Source: Gammaproteobacteria bacterium
Lineage (GTDB): Bacteria; Pseudomonadota; Gammaproteobacteria; Enterobacterales; Alteromonadaceae
Length of the DNA: 43,111 nucleotides
Direction: 5' to 3'
NCBI GenBank assembly: GCA_017302255.1
Contig: JAFLDV010000035.1
Coordinates: 1 to 43,111 of the forward strand
Positions 17,273 through 25,998 of this stretch are shown here, piece by piece (position 1 is the first letter of the stretch; each line of letters begins with the position of its first letter). A program made the position numbers and the translations under genes. Under the pieces are notes generated by a model that was not told the DNA's origin, did no database searches, and saw only the letters and a list, made by a program, of their open reading frames with translations.

Positions 17273-18244
17273 TTAACGTTTTTTCAGTTCAATCTCACCT
17301 GAAACAGTTGAGATCTCAACATCACCGCCAGAGCCAGTGCTAAATTCTAAATCGCGACTAGGGCCGTATTTAGCATGTTCAACTTTATCGTCGGTCAAGC
17401 CATTGTCGATATCACCACCAGCACTGCCAGAAAGCTCGAAACGTGCTTTCACGTTTGCGTCTAAGGTCAAACGAATAGAACCACTCACGGTGCTCGCTTC
17501 GATTTTCGGTGTTTGACTATTTTTCAAATCCACAGTGATTTCGCCATTAACTGAATCGAACTCTAAGCGTTCAGTGCCATCCAGTTGTAAACGTCCTTCA
17601 CCATTGACTACAGACAATTCGACTTCTTTTGCTTGTGATGTTGATTTGATTTCGCCATTCACTGATTCTAAGGTCAAGCGGCCTTGCGAGCCTTCATCAG
17701 TAATTTCACCATTTACGGTTTGTAGGGTGACTCGGCCACTGTTGTTTTTACTGTTGATTGTGCCATTCACTGTTTCTAACGACACATCACTTCCAAGCTT
17801 TTCACCAACAACAGTGCCGTTGACTGAGGTTAAGGTTGTGCCACCTTGGATCCCGCTCGCAGTAACGTCGGCATTCACCCCAGTAAACTCAACTTGGCTG
17901 CCAACCGGCACCCGGATCTCTAAACGAGAACCCACTTCTTGCTCATCTTCGTTGTAATCTGAATACACTCGACTCGGCATTTTTACTTCAAACTTTGTAA
18001 TGCCATTCTTGCTGGTCAGGTCAAAACCTTTCGCTTTTTCATCCAAGGTACCTTGCACGCTAAACTCGGCTTTATCTACGGCAACAATATTGACGACACC
18101 GCGCATATTATTGATTTGGATTTTTTCATTGCTACTTACCGCGCGTTTTTCATTGATGGCGGCTCCTGCGGCAAAAACCTGAGCACTACAAACAAATCCG
18201 GCAACCAATAATGCAGATTGAACAAAATTTAATTTAACTTTCAT
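17273..18244 (-). CDS. DUF4097 secreted beta-helix repeat protein
   Basis: 323 residues with a signal peptide (first 25 residues, cleavage after VFA). The mature protein is built of short beta-strand repeats, each with a V-N-G or V-S-G turn: at residues 141, 159, 177, 195, 213, 232, 253 and 315. The 18-19-residue spacing over the first six indicates a right-handed beta-helix or solenoid. This is the DUF4097 (LiaG-like / putative adhesin) family, often the last gene of sigma/anti-sigma units. The charge is strongly acidic, with almost no cysteine beyond the signal. It follows the anti-sigma gene by 26 nt on the same strand and is probably cotranscribed, so it is likely an effector or surface-exposed output of the ECF pathway. 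Function unknown. Confidence 0.85.
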   Translation of the reverse strand: MKVKLNFVQSALLVAGFVCSAQVFAAGAAINEKRAVSSNEKIQINNMRGVVNIVAVDKAEFSVQGTLDEKAKGFDLTSKNGITKFEVKMPSRVYSDYNEDEQEVGSRLEIRVPVGSQVEFTGVNADVTASGIQGGTTLTSVNGTVVGEKLGSDVSLETVNGTINSKNNSGRVTLQTVNGEITDEGSQGRLTLESVNGEIKSTSQAKEVELSVVNGEGRLQLDGTERLEFDSVNGEITVDLKNSQTPKIEASTVSGSIRLTLDANVKARFELSGSAGGDIDNGLTDDKVEHAKYGPSRDLEFSTGSGGDVEISTVSGEIELKKR

Positions 18245-18270
18245 GGTATTACTCCAAATTAACTGGGTTA

Positions 18271-18834
18271 TTAGCTCATCTGCCCGACACGGACTAAACG
18301 GCTGATGTATTGAATTTGTTGTTGCTGTAAACGCGTTAATTGTTTTAATAATTTTGGATCGTCAGGCTGAAACTCCAAAGCAAATGCAACTTGAGCTGTC
18401 GCCTGATGCCAAATATCTAACTGGCGCTGAAAATCAGCAAACTCGCTAGGCACTACTGTAACCTGTGCCAACTGCCTGGATTTTTCGCGCTCAAACTCGG
18501 TCAAAAGCGTTGATGCCACCGGACTTAAATTTTTCGAATTCATAGCTGACAGGCTGACCTGTGGCTCGGCAGATTGTGAAGCACTTGCGAGCATGTCCTC
18601 GTTATTGTTAATCCCCTGCCACAGCGGCCACATCAGTCCAAGCATGACGGCAGCAGCAATGGCTGGCCAATAACGACGTTTTGGCTGCTCTGGCAGCGGC
18701 TGATCGGTTTGCTGTTCAGTGACGGCTAGACGAGCAGACAACTCAGGCCATAGGTCGCGGCTTGGCTGGATCTCAAGTGGCAATTCTTGCAGTGCCTGCT
18801 CGAGTTGTTGTTCAAGTTGCTGATCAGTTTTCAT
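18271..18834 (-). CDS. Putative membrane anti-sigma factor
   Basis: 187 residues starting at the ATG at 18834 (AAGGA 7 nt upstream; an in-frame TTG just before it is less likely). A cytoplasmic N-terminal region of about 65 residues (QQLEQALQELPLEIQPSRDLWPELSARL) precedes one transmembrane helix (YWPAIAAAVMLGLMWPLW). A periplasmic part of about 100 residues follows, with helices rich in Gln and Leu. No HxxxCxxC zinc motif of the ZAS class is present. The gene overlaps the end of the ECF sigma gene by 11 nt, the usual arrangement for sigma/anti-sigma pairs and a sign of translational coupling. The role is inferred from topology and position; the sequence itself matches no anti-sigma class I can name. 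Confidence 0.75.
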   Translation of the reverse strand: MKTDQQLEQQLEQALQELPLEIQPSRDLWPELSARLAVTEQQTDQPLPEQPKRRYWPAIAAAVMLGLMWPLWQGINNNEDMLASASQSAEPQVSLSAMNSKNLSPVASTLLTEFEREKSRQLAQVTVVPSEFADFQRQLDIWHQATAQVAFALEFQPDDPKLLKQLTRLQQQQIQYISRLVRVGQMS

Positions 18835-19336
18835 CAATCCATCCTTTTAATAATTGCCGAGCGCGATGGTACTGCGCTTTACTACTGCCCTCGGCAATAC
18901 CTAACAATTCAGCGATTTCATCGTGCTGATAACCTTCGATGGCAAACAAAACAAAAACAGCTCTGGCTTGCGCTGGTAATCTCGCAATCGCTTGTTCGAT
19001 ACTTTTACATACTGGTTCTACTTGCTCAAACGACTGCTCGACGTCATCTGAGGTCACTAAACGCAACACTTTGTTTTTTCGCCAAATATCGACCGCCGCA
19101 CGGCTACTAATCGTATGTAACCAGGTCGAAAAGCTACTATCACCGCGAAAGCTTGGCAGTTGTTGCCATGCGCGGACAAAGGCTTCTTGACAGGCATCTT
19201 CGGCTTGCGTCTGTTCAGCGAGCAATCGCCAACATACTGCATAGACACGCCCCTTAAACTGCTGATATAGCTGAAAAAAGGCATTCTGATCGCCCTTTTG
19301 CGCTTGTGCTACCCAGCTGTTCACCTGCTCCTGCAT
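18824..19336 (-). CDS. ECF-type RNA polymerase sigma factor
   Basis: 170 residues, normal for ECF sigma factors. Region 2 covers about residues 8-80 (NAFFQLYQQFKGRVYAVCWRLL, AEDACQEAFVRAWQQLPSF, FSTWLHTISSRAAVDIWR) and region 4 about 110-165 (AIARLPAQARAVFVLFAIEGYQHDEIAELLGIAEGSSKAQYHRARQLLK), with the helix-turn-helix for the -35 element. It is the first gene of a unit with the overlapping membrane anti-sigma and the DUF4097 gene, so it probably responds to an envelope signal. Autoregulation is plausible: GGAAC (minus strand, 19456-19460) recalls ECF -35 elements, but no convincing -10 follows, so this is weak. Confidence 0.93.
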   Translation of the reverse strand: MQEQVNSWVAQAQKGDQNAFFQLYQQFKGRVYAVCWRLLAEQTQAEDACQEAFVRAWQQLPSFRGDSSFSTWLHTISSRAAVDIWRKNKVLRLVTSDDVEQSFEQVEPVCKSIEQAIARLPAQARAVFVLFAIEGYQHDEIAELLGIAEGSSKAQYHRARQLLKGWIDEN

Positions 19337-19552
19337 TTGCTGCCTGTATCCACTGTTGTTAATTTGATTAGTTAGTCGAGATGGCGCTTCGAAGGGTTTA
19401 AATACATTTTAAAAATAATTAAATAATTTTCTTTAAACAGGAAATTTCGGCGAGCGTTCCTGCCTAGAAGCCAAATTTAATTAGGTAAATTAATGAAAAA
19501 TAAAAACTTTTGCAAATGATTATGCGGGTAAAGCAGAGTCGAAAAAGCAATT

Positions 19553-19588
19553 ATAACCGCCGAAATTTTAGCAACTTCGGCGGGTTAT
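19553..19588 (-). terminator. Terminator-like hairpin after thyA
   Basis: ATAACCGCCGAA (19553-19564) pairs with TTCGGCGGGTTAT (19576-19588) with one bulged base, starting 6 nt after the minus-strand stop of thyA. A TTTTT run appears only some 8 nt after the stem. It probably ends the rppH-to-thyA gene string. Confidence 0.65.
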
Positions 19589-19594
19589 GGAAGA

Positions 19595-20428
19595 TTAAAC
19601 CGCCACAGGCGCTTTAATATGCGGATGCGCTTGGTAACCTTGTAACTCAAAATCGGCAAACTCAAAGCCAAAAATATCACTGACCGCAGGGTTGATCTGC
19701 ATTGTCGGCAATGGATATGGCTCTCGACTCAATTGCAACTTCACTTGTTCTAAGTGATTTGAATACAAATGAGCATCACCAAAGGTATGCACAAAGTCAC
19801 CCGGTTTTAAACCACAGACCTGCGCAACCATTAAGGTCAATAAAGCATAACTGGCGATATTAAACGGTACGCCAAGTAAAATATCAGCACTGCGTTGATA
19901 CAGTTGACAGGATAACTTGCCGTCATTCACGTAAAACTGAAACAGGGTATGGCAAGGCGGCAATGCTTGTTTGCCAAGAGCTGCATTATCACGCGGCGAC
20001 ATGCTGGTATCAGGCAATACAGCCGGGTTCCATGCGCTAACAATCAATCGGCGCGAATCTGGTGTGCGTTTAATGTCAGCAATTAACTGACTTATTTGAT
20101 CAATGACCTGACCATCCGGAGCCTGCCAACTACGCCATTGTGCGCCATAAACCGGACCTAGTTCGCCATCGGCAGTCGCCCATTCATTCCAAATCGACAC
20201 ACCATGTTGTTGCAAATAAGCAATATTGGTTTCGCCTTTTAAAAACCATAAAAGCTCATGAATAATCGATTTCATATGGCACTTTTTGGTGGTAACCAAA
20301 GGAAAACCTTGGCTTAAATCAAAGCGCATTTGATAGCCAAATACACTAATGGTGCCGGTACCTGTGCGGTCAGTCTTGGTGTGGCCATGCTCTAAAACAT
20401 GACGCATTAAATCTAAGTATTGTTTCAT
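19595..20428 (-). CDS. thyA: Thymidylate synthase
   Basis: 277 residues from the ATG at 20428, which overlaps the lgt stop as TAATG. A longer frame exists but its first ten residues match no ThyA, and AAGGAG lies 10 nt before this ATG. ThyA converts dUMP and methylenetetrahydrofolate to dTMP and dihydrofolate. Seen here are the N-terminal phosphate-binding segment DRTGTGT, the catalytic Cys159 in [30 protein letters not shown] and GDAHLYSNH. It is 13 residues longer than the E. coli enzyme, explained by an insertion just before the active site ([15 protein letters not shown]), a variant I believe is common in marine Gammaproteobacteria. Cotranscription with lgt is the classic arrangement in this class. 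Confidence 0.97.
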   Translation of the reverse strand: MKQYLDLMRHVLEHGHTKTDRTGTGTISVFGYQMRFDLSQGFPLVTTKKCHMKSIIHELLWFLKGETNIAYLQQHGVSIWNEWATADGELGPVYGAQWRSWQAPDGQVIDQISQLIADIKRTPDSRRLIVSAWNPAVLPDTSMSPRDNAALGKQALPPCHTLFQFYVNDGKLSCQLYQRSADILLGVPFNIASYALLTLMVAQVCGLKPGDFVHTFGDAHLYSNHLEQVKLQLSREPYPLPTMQINPAVSDIFGFEFADFELQGYQAHPHIKAPVAV

Positions 20429-21234
20429 TAGTACGCGGCTCCTTGTTGCCGACGCCAATAGCCCCAGCTAATAAAAAACAGCCCTGACAGGATCATTGGC
20501 ACACAAAGCCACTGCCCCATTGTCATGCCTAAATTAAGAATTCCCAAATGTTTATCCGGTTCGCGGAAGAATTCAATACCAAAACGGAAAACGCCGTAGC
20601 CAAGCAGGAATAAACCACCAACAGCACCTGCAGGTGGCGATAGCCGACGGTACATTACCAACATAATAAACAATACAATGCCTTCGAAAAAGAACTCATA
20701 TAGCTGCGACGGGTGGCGCGGTAAGGTTCCACCTGTAGGGAATAACATGGCCCAAGGGACATCAGTTACGCGCCCCCATAACTCGCCGTTAATGAAATTA
20801 CCAATGCGGCCAGCACCAAGGCCTAATGGCAATAGCACCACAACAAAATCACCTAAAGCTAAGTAGTTTTTCTGGTATCGCCGCGCAAAATAGGCCATCG
20901 CCAACAACACGCCAATCACGCCACCGTGGAAGGACATGCCGCCTTCCCAAGTGCGGAAAAGATACATTGGGTCTGCGATTAATTTTTGGAAGTTATAGAA
21001 GAATACATAACCAAGTCGGCCACCAACCACCACCCCAATAAAACCATAAAACAGTAAATCACTGACTTGATCTTTCGTCCATCCAGAATCTGGTTTAGCT
21101 GCTGCGCGATTGGCCAATAGATGCGCCATAACAAATGCCAACAAATACATCATGCCGTACCAATGAATGCTCAGTCCAAAAACTTTGACCATCACCGGAT
21201 CAATTTGCGGAAATACTAAATAACCTGAATCCAT
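20428..21234 (-). CDS. lgt: Prolipoprotein diacylglyceryl transferase
   Basis: 268 residues, an inner-membrane enzyme with about seven transmembrane helices. It transfers diacylglycerol from phosphatidylglycerol to the lipobox cysteine of prolipoproteins, the first step in lipoprotein maturation; this window itself encodes two such substrates (12119-13189 and 25999-26868). Diagnostic segments are [12 protein letters not shown] near the N terminus, [15 protein letters not shown] with the essential His, the Lgt signature [14 protein letters not shown], and [13 protein letters not shown]. The length matches the family. Its stop overlaps the thyA start by one base, so the two are translationally coupled; the TSUP gene lies 9 nt upstream. 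Confidence 0.97.
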   Translation of the reverse strand: MDSGYLVFPQIDPVMVKVFGLSIHWYGMMYLLAFVMAHLLANRAAAKPDSGWTKDQVSDLLFYGFIGVVVGGRLGYVFFYNFQKLIADPMYLFRTWEGGMSFHGGVIGVLLAMAYFARRYQKNYLALGDFVVVLLPLGLGAGRIGNFINGELWGRVTDVPWAMLFPTGGTLPRHPSQLYEFFFEGIVLFIMLVMYRRLSPPAGAVGGLFLLGYGVFRFGIEFFREPDKHLGILNLGMTMGQWLCVPMILSGLFFISWGYWRRQQGAAY

Positions 21235-21243
21235 TTCATACCC

Positions 21244-22038
21244 TTAACTGAACAACATTCTGACACTAACGATTAAAAGAAAAACGCCGAATATTTTTTT
21301 AATTTTCTCGACTGGGATCCAACTTGTTAGCCTCGCGCCAAACTGCGCCGCGACAAGTGAAGTTGCAACTATCCCGGCGACTCCTGGCCAATAAACATAA
21401 CCGATATAACCAGCATGATTAGCAGTCTGCTCCCAACCCGCCATAACATACCCAGTAGTGGCAAAACAGGCAATCACAAATCCAATGATTGCTGCCGCGC
21501 CAATAGCATGCCGAACTCCCACGGAAAAGTGAGTAAGCATCGGCACGTACAGTGCCCCTCCTCCTATCCCTAATAAACTGGATATGCTGGCAAGTGACAC
21601 CGAAATTGTACCGAGCATGCCATGGGAAGGTAATTTTCGTCTGCTTAAATTCACTTTATTGATAAGCATGCGCACGCCCAAAAATAGCACCGCACAACCG
21701 AAGAACTTTTTGAGAACATTGGCATCAATAAAATGTGCCAAGTAACCAGTCGAAGCAGCGCCAATAGCTGCACCAATTAACAAGGTTGGCGTGTAATCCC
21801 AAGAAATGTGATGTAATTTCTGATGAGCCCACGCAGAGGATGCGCAGGTAAAAATAATTGAACTCAATGACGTTGCCACAGCAACTACCATAACCAGTTC
21901 AGGCGGCAAATCTTGAAATATCGGCAACAGAAAAACCAGTGCTGGCACTATTATTAGACCACCACCAATTCCCAATAAACCAGCCATCAATCCAGCAATG
22001 GCTCCAAGTCCCATACAGATGAATACAAAAGTCAGCAC
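21244..22038 (-). CDS. TSUP (TauE/SafE) family membrane permease
   Basis: 264 residues with about eight hydrophobic helices in two repeats. Family features include GLGAIAGLMAGLLGIGGGLIIVPAL at the N terminus and the second-half echo SLASISSLLGIGGGALYVPML, the duplicated glycine-rich TSUP motif. Members export or import sulfite, sulfonates or other small anions, and the substrate here is not predictable. The start codon is a GTG with AAGGG 5 nt upstream. The gene lies between ptsP and lgt on the same strand, 9 nt before lgt; this order recurs in Shewanella- and Vibrio-like genomes (recollection, not checked). Confidence 0.9.
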   Translation of the reverse strand: MLTFVFICMGLGAIAGLMAGLLGIGGGLIIVPALVFLLPIFQDLPPELVMVVAVATSLSSIIFTCASSAWAHQKLHHISWDYTPTLLIGAAIGAASTGYLAHFIDANVLKKFFGCAVLFLGVRMLINKVNLSRRKLPSHGMLGTISVSLASISSLLGIGGGALYVPMLTHFSVGVRHAIGAAAIIGFVIACFATTGYVMAGWEQTANHAGYIGYVYWPGVAGIVATSLVAAQFGARLTSWIPVEKIKKIFGVFLLIVSVRMLFS

Positions 22039-22128
22039 GACAACCCTTACTGCTGCGACGCGGATTTACTGGAGCGCCTTTAACGGTGGGCTATTGTACA
22101 GAGTGACTTGTGACGACACTAGCGTTAA

Positions 22129-24393
22129 TTAGGCTCTGAGCTGGTTTAATAACTGTTTCTGATCGAGGAAACGCTGTACTTGCAATCGTACTTGTTTTGG
22201 CGATTGGCAAGCCAAAATCTCAGGCAGTAATAATTGAAGCTCCGAAAGCTCAACCCGTCTCAGTAACCATTTGATTTTAGCTAAATTACTGTGGTTCATC
22301 GAAAAGCTATTAAAGCCCATGGCCGCTAGAATTAGCACGCCCATAGGTTCGCCCGCGAGCTCACCACAAATACTGATGGGGAATTGCAAACCATGGGCTT
22401 GTTGACCCAACTGATTTAGCGCTCGCAGCACTGCTGGATGCATTGCATCATACAAATTACCAACACGCGGGTTGTTACGATCAACCGCGAGCAAATACTG
22501 CGTTAAGTCATTGGTACCGACAGAGCAAAAATCAACTTTTCGAGCCAACTCAGGCAATTGATACATGATTGATGGAACTTCAATCATGACACCGACTTTT
22601 GGCTTGGCAACTATCCCCTCGCCATTAAACTCGTCATCAACTTCAAACCAAGCTTGACGGATTAAGCGCAGAGATTCGTCAACTTCCGACAGATCGGAAA
22701 TCATTGGCAGCAAAATATGCAGATTGTTATAGCCGATATTCGCCTTAAGCATGGCGCGGATCTGCACCAAGAAAATCTCAGGATGATCTAGAGTTAAACG
22801 AATACCACGCCAGCCCAAAAATGGGTTTTCTTCTGAAATTGGGAAATATGGCAGTGGCTTATCGCCGCCAACATCCAGTGTCCGCATCACCACAGGCTTG
22901 CCCGGGTACCCTTGCAAAATTTTGTGATAAAGCTCGACTTGTTCCTGTTCCGTTGGGAAACGACTGCGCATGATAAAGGGGAACTCGGTACGATAAAGAC
23001 CAACGCCGTTGGTGAATTCGCTTTGGGTGGTCTCAAGTTCAATGGCCAGCCCTGAGTTTACCATCAAGCTAAAAGGCGCCTGACAAGCACTTTGTGCCGG
23101 CAGATGTAATTCTGATTGATACCGAGCACTAAGCTCAGCATCCTTGTTCATCAGCAGTTGGTATTCATTACAAATGGCATCGGCTGGTGATACCAAAATA
23201 TTGCCTTGATAACCATCGACGATCAGCCGCTGACCGTGCCACTGCATGAGAGGTAAATCGTCAACCCCCATCACAGCAGGAATACCTAAAGCACGCGCCA
23301 TGATCGCTGCGTGTGAGTTCACCGAACCTTTTAGCGAGACAATTGCCACCAACTGCGCTCGCGGAATTTCCGCAAGCATAGAGGCAGTCACATTTTCCGC
23401 AACCAATACCACCTGCTCTGGCAGCTTGTACTGACGTTGTTCGGTTTCTAATAAGTGATTAAGGACCCGCTGACCTAAATCGCGAATATCAGTTCCACGC
23501 TCGCGCAGGTATGGGTCATCCATATCATCAAATTGCCGAGCGAAACGTTCAACCACTCGCTTTAATGCACTTTTTGCACACCAACCTTCGGCGATTTGCG
23601 CTTCGATTTCACTGCCAAGACTCGCGGCGTCCAACAGCTGATGGTAAACATCAAAGATTGCTAATGCGTCGGTTGGCAAGTGGCCGCTCATGCGCTCAGC
23701 AAGCCGATTAAATTCGGCTTTGGTGACTTTTACTGCTCGATAAAAGCGACTCAGTTCCTTTTCAGGATCATCACTTTTTTGTAGAGAAATCGCATCAAAA
23801 TCACTGGCTGGTTGTAAAACAAAACCTTCACCAAAGGCGATGCCTGAAGAACCAATGAGCCCTGTTAGCTGCGATTTTTGGATTTGTTGCTGCGAGCCAG
23901 CCGCCGCAACTTGCCGCATTTCAGCATTAACTAATACCGAAGCTAATTGCACGCCTAGCGTAACTAAAAATGACTCTTCGTCTTCATTGAACACGCGTGA
24001 GGCAGATTGCTGAATGGTCAGGACACCCAAAACTTTTCGATGATGAATAATCGGACAGCCTAAAAATGCGGAAAAACAGTCTTCCGATACTTCCGGCGTA
24101 ACTTTAAACCGCGGATGCAGATGTGCTTGCGCCAAGTTGATTGGCTCTTCACGTTGCCCTACCCAGCCGATTAAACCTTCAGAAAAACCAATAGAGACAT
24201 TGCCGATGGCATCTGGGTTTAAACCATCAGTCGCCATAAGCATAAAATGTTGTTGTTGATAATCCGCGAGATAAACTGAACAGCACTCGGTTTTGAGTGC
24301 AGCTTTGACGTTGCTGACAAGCCCAGAAAGCGCGCTAGCAAGCGTCGGTTCCTGTGCAACATCCTGTACGATTCGCCGCAGTTGGCTCAGCAT
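22129..24393 (-). CDS. ptsP: Phosphoenolpyruvate-protein phosphotransferase of the nitrogen PTS (EI-Ntr)
   Basis: 754 residues from the ATG at 24393, chosen because AAGGGG lies 6 nt upstream and the protein then begins MLSQLRRIVQDVAQEP as in known PtsP; a 12-codon upstream extension has no support. Domains: GAF sensor (about 10-155), PEP-utilising N-terminal helical part (about 175-330), swivelling domain with the phosphorylated His361 in GSVNSHAAIMARALG, and the PEP-binding TIM barrel (about 420-720) with GVGLYRTEFPFI, LGWRGIRLTL and SVGTNDLTQYLLAVDRNNP. It passes phosphate from PEP to NPr and on to EIIA-Ntr; the GAF domain in EI-Ntr binds glutamine or 2-oxoglutarate. It lies 50 nt downstream of rppH, a conserved pair. 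Confidence 0.97.
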   Translation of the reverse strand: MLSQLRRIVQDVAQEPTLASALSGLVSNVKAALKTECCSVYLADYQQQHFMLMATDGLNPDAIGNVSIGFSEGLIGWVGQREEPINLAQAHLHPRFKVTPEVSEDCFSAFLGCPIIHHRKVLGVLTIQQSASRVFNEDEESFLVTLGVQLASVLVNAEMRQVAAAGSQQQIQKSQLTGLIGSSGIAFGEGFVLQPASDFDAISLQKSDDPEKELSRFYRAVKVTKAEFNRLAERMSGHLPTDALAIFDVYHQLLDAASLGSEIEAQIAEGWCAKSALKRVVERFARQFDDMDDPYLRERGTDIRDLGQRVLNHLLETEQRQYKLPEQVVLVAENVTASMLAEIPRAQLVAIVSLKGSVNSHAAIMARALGIPAVMGVDDLPLMQWHGQRLIVDGYQGNILVSPADAICNEYQLLMNKDAELSARYQSELHLPAQSACQAPFSLMVNSGLAIELETTQSEFTNGVGLYRTEFPFIMRSRFPTEQEQVELYHKILQGYPGKPVVMRTLDVGGDKPLPYFPISEENPFLGWRGIRLTLDHPEIFLVQIRAMLKANIGYNNLHILLPMISDLSEVDESLRLIRQAWFEVDDEFNGEGIVAKPKVGVMIEVPSIMYQLPELARKVDFCSVGTNDLTQYLLAVDRNNPRVGNLYDAMHPAVLRALNQLGQQAHGLQFPISICGELAGEPMGVLILAAMGFNSFSMNHSNLAKIKWLLRRVELSELQLLLPEILACQSPKQVRLQVQRFLDQKQLLNQLRA

Positions 24394-24443
24394 AGGGTTC
24401 CCCTTGTCAGCACAAAAATGCGCCAGCACATTGCTGGCGATTT

Positions 24444-24944
24444 TTATTTTTTCTTAATGTCCCGTCGAACAAATGGTAGAGCGATAGGGGCAAATTCTTT
24501 CATCACTTTCCGGTAAACTTCCCGTTTGAAAGCAACAACTTGACGCACCGGATACCAATAACTGACCCATCGCCAATCATCAAACTCCGGATGCGAAGTC
24601 TTTAGCAGATTTACGTCCTCATCCTTACAAGTCAATCGCAGTAAAAACCACTTTTGCTTTTGTCCAATACACACTGGATTGGAGTCGCGTCTGATCAGTC
24701 GTTTGGGAAGTTTATAGCGCAACCAATGTTTTGTCGTCGCAACGATTTCGACATCCGCAGGCAATAAGCCGACTTCTTCATTTAATTCGCGATACATGGC
24801 TTGCTCTGGCGTTTCGCCATCGTCAATGCCACCCTGTGGGTATTGCCAAGAATGCTGGCCGTATCTCCGTGCCCAAAACACCTGTCCTTGGTGGTTACAT
24901 ATCACTATACCGACATTGGCCCGAAAGCCTTCGGCATCGATCAC
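24444..24944 (-). CDS. rppH: RNA 5'-pyrophosphohydrolase
   Basis: 166 residues. The complete Nudix box runs from Gly38 to Leu60 ([23 protein letters not shown]), with catalytic Glu53, Glu56 and Glu57 at the same numbers as in E. coli RppH. The N terminus ([17 protein letters not shown]) and the [26 protein letters not shown] segments are diagnostic. The enzyme removes pyrophosphate from triphosphorylated mRNA 5' ends and so triggers RNase E-dependent decay. It is the first gene of the minus-strand string rppH-ptsP-TSUP-lgt-thyA. The upstream region is shared with mutH, transcribed divergently, an arrangement common in Gammaproteobacteria. Confidence 0.97.
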   Translation of the reverse strand: MIDAEGFRANVGIVICNHQGQVFWARRYGQHSWQYPQGGIDDGETPEQAMYRELNEEVGLLPADVEIVATTKHWLRYKLPKRLIRRDSNPVCIGQKQKWFLLRLTCKDEDVNLLKTSHPEFDDWRWVSYWYPVRQVVAFKREVYRKVMKEFAPIALPFVRRDIKKK

Positions 24945-25037
24945 ACAAACCTCTGGCTTGTTTACAACAGCGTTTAAGCGATTCTTTCATAATCTCGCGA
25001 TGACGGCAACGGGTATTTACTAGTTACAAATCAATAG

Positions 25038-25046
25038 TTATCCACA
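25038..25046 (+). promoter_or_regulatory. Consensus DnaA box between rppH and mutH
   Basis: TTATCCACA is an exact match to the strongest DnaA-box sequence. It is a single copy in the divergent promoter region, close to where the rppH promoter should lie. A 9-mer can occur by chance, so occupancy is not implied. Confidence 0.4.
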
Positions 25047-25178
25047 ACTCACTATTTAAACAGTAGCGCTTTGTGAACTTCTGCACAGATGCAGTGGATA
25101 TATCTGTGTGTATCTATGGTTTTATCCTTGAATAACTCTGAATTTCAAACATCCACCTGAACAACATTACATTATTTT

Positions 25179-25994
25179 TTGATTAAAATCATTAAGTTAA
25201 GCAACGATACCAGGGTGTATTTAGCAAAACTTACTGTGCATAACTCTCAGTGGCGAGAAAATGACCAGCAAAATCAGCGTAAAAATGCTAATTTGCTCTG
25301 GTCATCTTCAACTTGGATCTTAGCTTTGTTACCACCTGATAGCATTGAGCAGTTGTTGGCCCGAACCCAAGCCATCGCCGGCCTAACCTTGGCCGAGTTA
25401 GCTGGACAATTGGAAGTAAAGCTGCCCGTTGATCTAAAGCGAGATAAAGGGACTGTTGGTCAGCTAATTGAAGCTGCGCTTGGTGCTTGTGCGGGCTCAA
25501 AAGCCGAACCAGATTTCCCTCACCTTGGGGTTGAACTCAAAACTTTACCCATTGACCGCTATGGCAAACCGCTAGAAAGTACTTACGTCTGTGTAGCGCC
25601 ACTAACCGGCACTGTGCTGGAACAATTTGCCGAATCTTGGGTTTGTCGGAAATTGCAGCGAGTGCTTTGGGTACCCATATTTGCCGAGCGGGAGATCCCG
25701 CTTGCTGAACGCATCATTGGCAATGGTTTTTTATGGCAGCCCTCCGTGATGCAATATCAAGCTTTGCAGCAAGACTGGGAGGAATTAATGGAACAGATCA
25801 GTCTAGGCGGGTTGGATCAAATCCGAGGAGCGAACGGCAAATACCTGCAACTCAGACCTAAAGCTGCAAACAGTAAGGCCCTGACCACAGGGATTGGTAG
25901 TCAGGGCGAAGCGGTACAAACCTTACCACGCGGTTTTTATTTAAAGACCAGCTTTACCAGCGCGGTATTGGCTGCGCAATTCAACTTAGCCTAA
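25179..25994 (+). CDS. mutH: DNA mismatch repair endonuclease MutH (start uncertain)
   Basis: MutH nicks the unmethylated strand at hemimethylated GATC sites when activated by MutS/MutL. The catalytic triad D-x6-E-x-K is intact (Asp112, Glu119, Lys121 counted from base 25179, in EPDFPHLGVELKT), with LKRDKGTVGQLIE, YVCVAPLTG and the C-terminal YLQLRPKAANSKALT and LPRGFYLKTSFTSAVLA. No ATG exists in frame before the conserved core. The frame opens with a TTG at 25179, but the alignment offset to E. coli MutH (42 residues) points to a start near the TTG at 25293, giving about 233 residues. Neither has a good ribosome site. The first 38 residues therefore may not be translated. Its stop lies 4 nt from the convergent binding-protein gene. 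Confidence 0.93.
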   Translation: MIKIIKLSNDTRVYLAKLTVHNSQWRENDQQNQRKNANLLWSSSTWILALLPPDSIEQLLARTQAIAGLTLAELAGQLEVKLPVDLKRDKGTVGQLIEAALGACAGSKAEPDFPHLGVELKTLPIDRYGKPLESTYVCVAPLTGTVLEQFAESWVCRKLQRVLWVPIFAEREIPLAERIIGNGFLWQPSVMQYQALQQDWEELMEQISLGGLDQIRGANGKYLQLRPKAANSKALTTGIGSQGEAVQTLPRGFYLKTSFTSAVLAAQFNLA

Positions 25995-25998
25995 TTCG

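Noticed and set aside
17535-17957. 140-codon plus-strand frame inside the DUF4097 gene
   Set aside because: It mirrors the repetitive V-N-G codons on the other strand and has no independent support.
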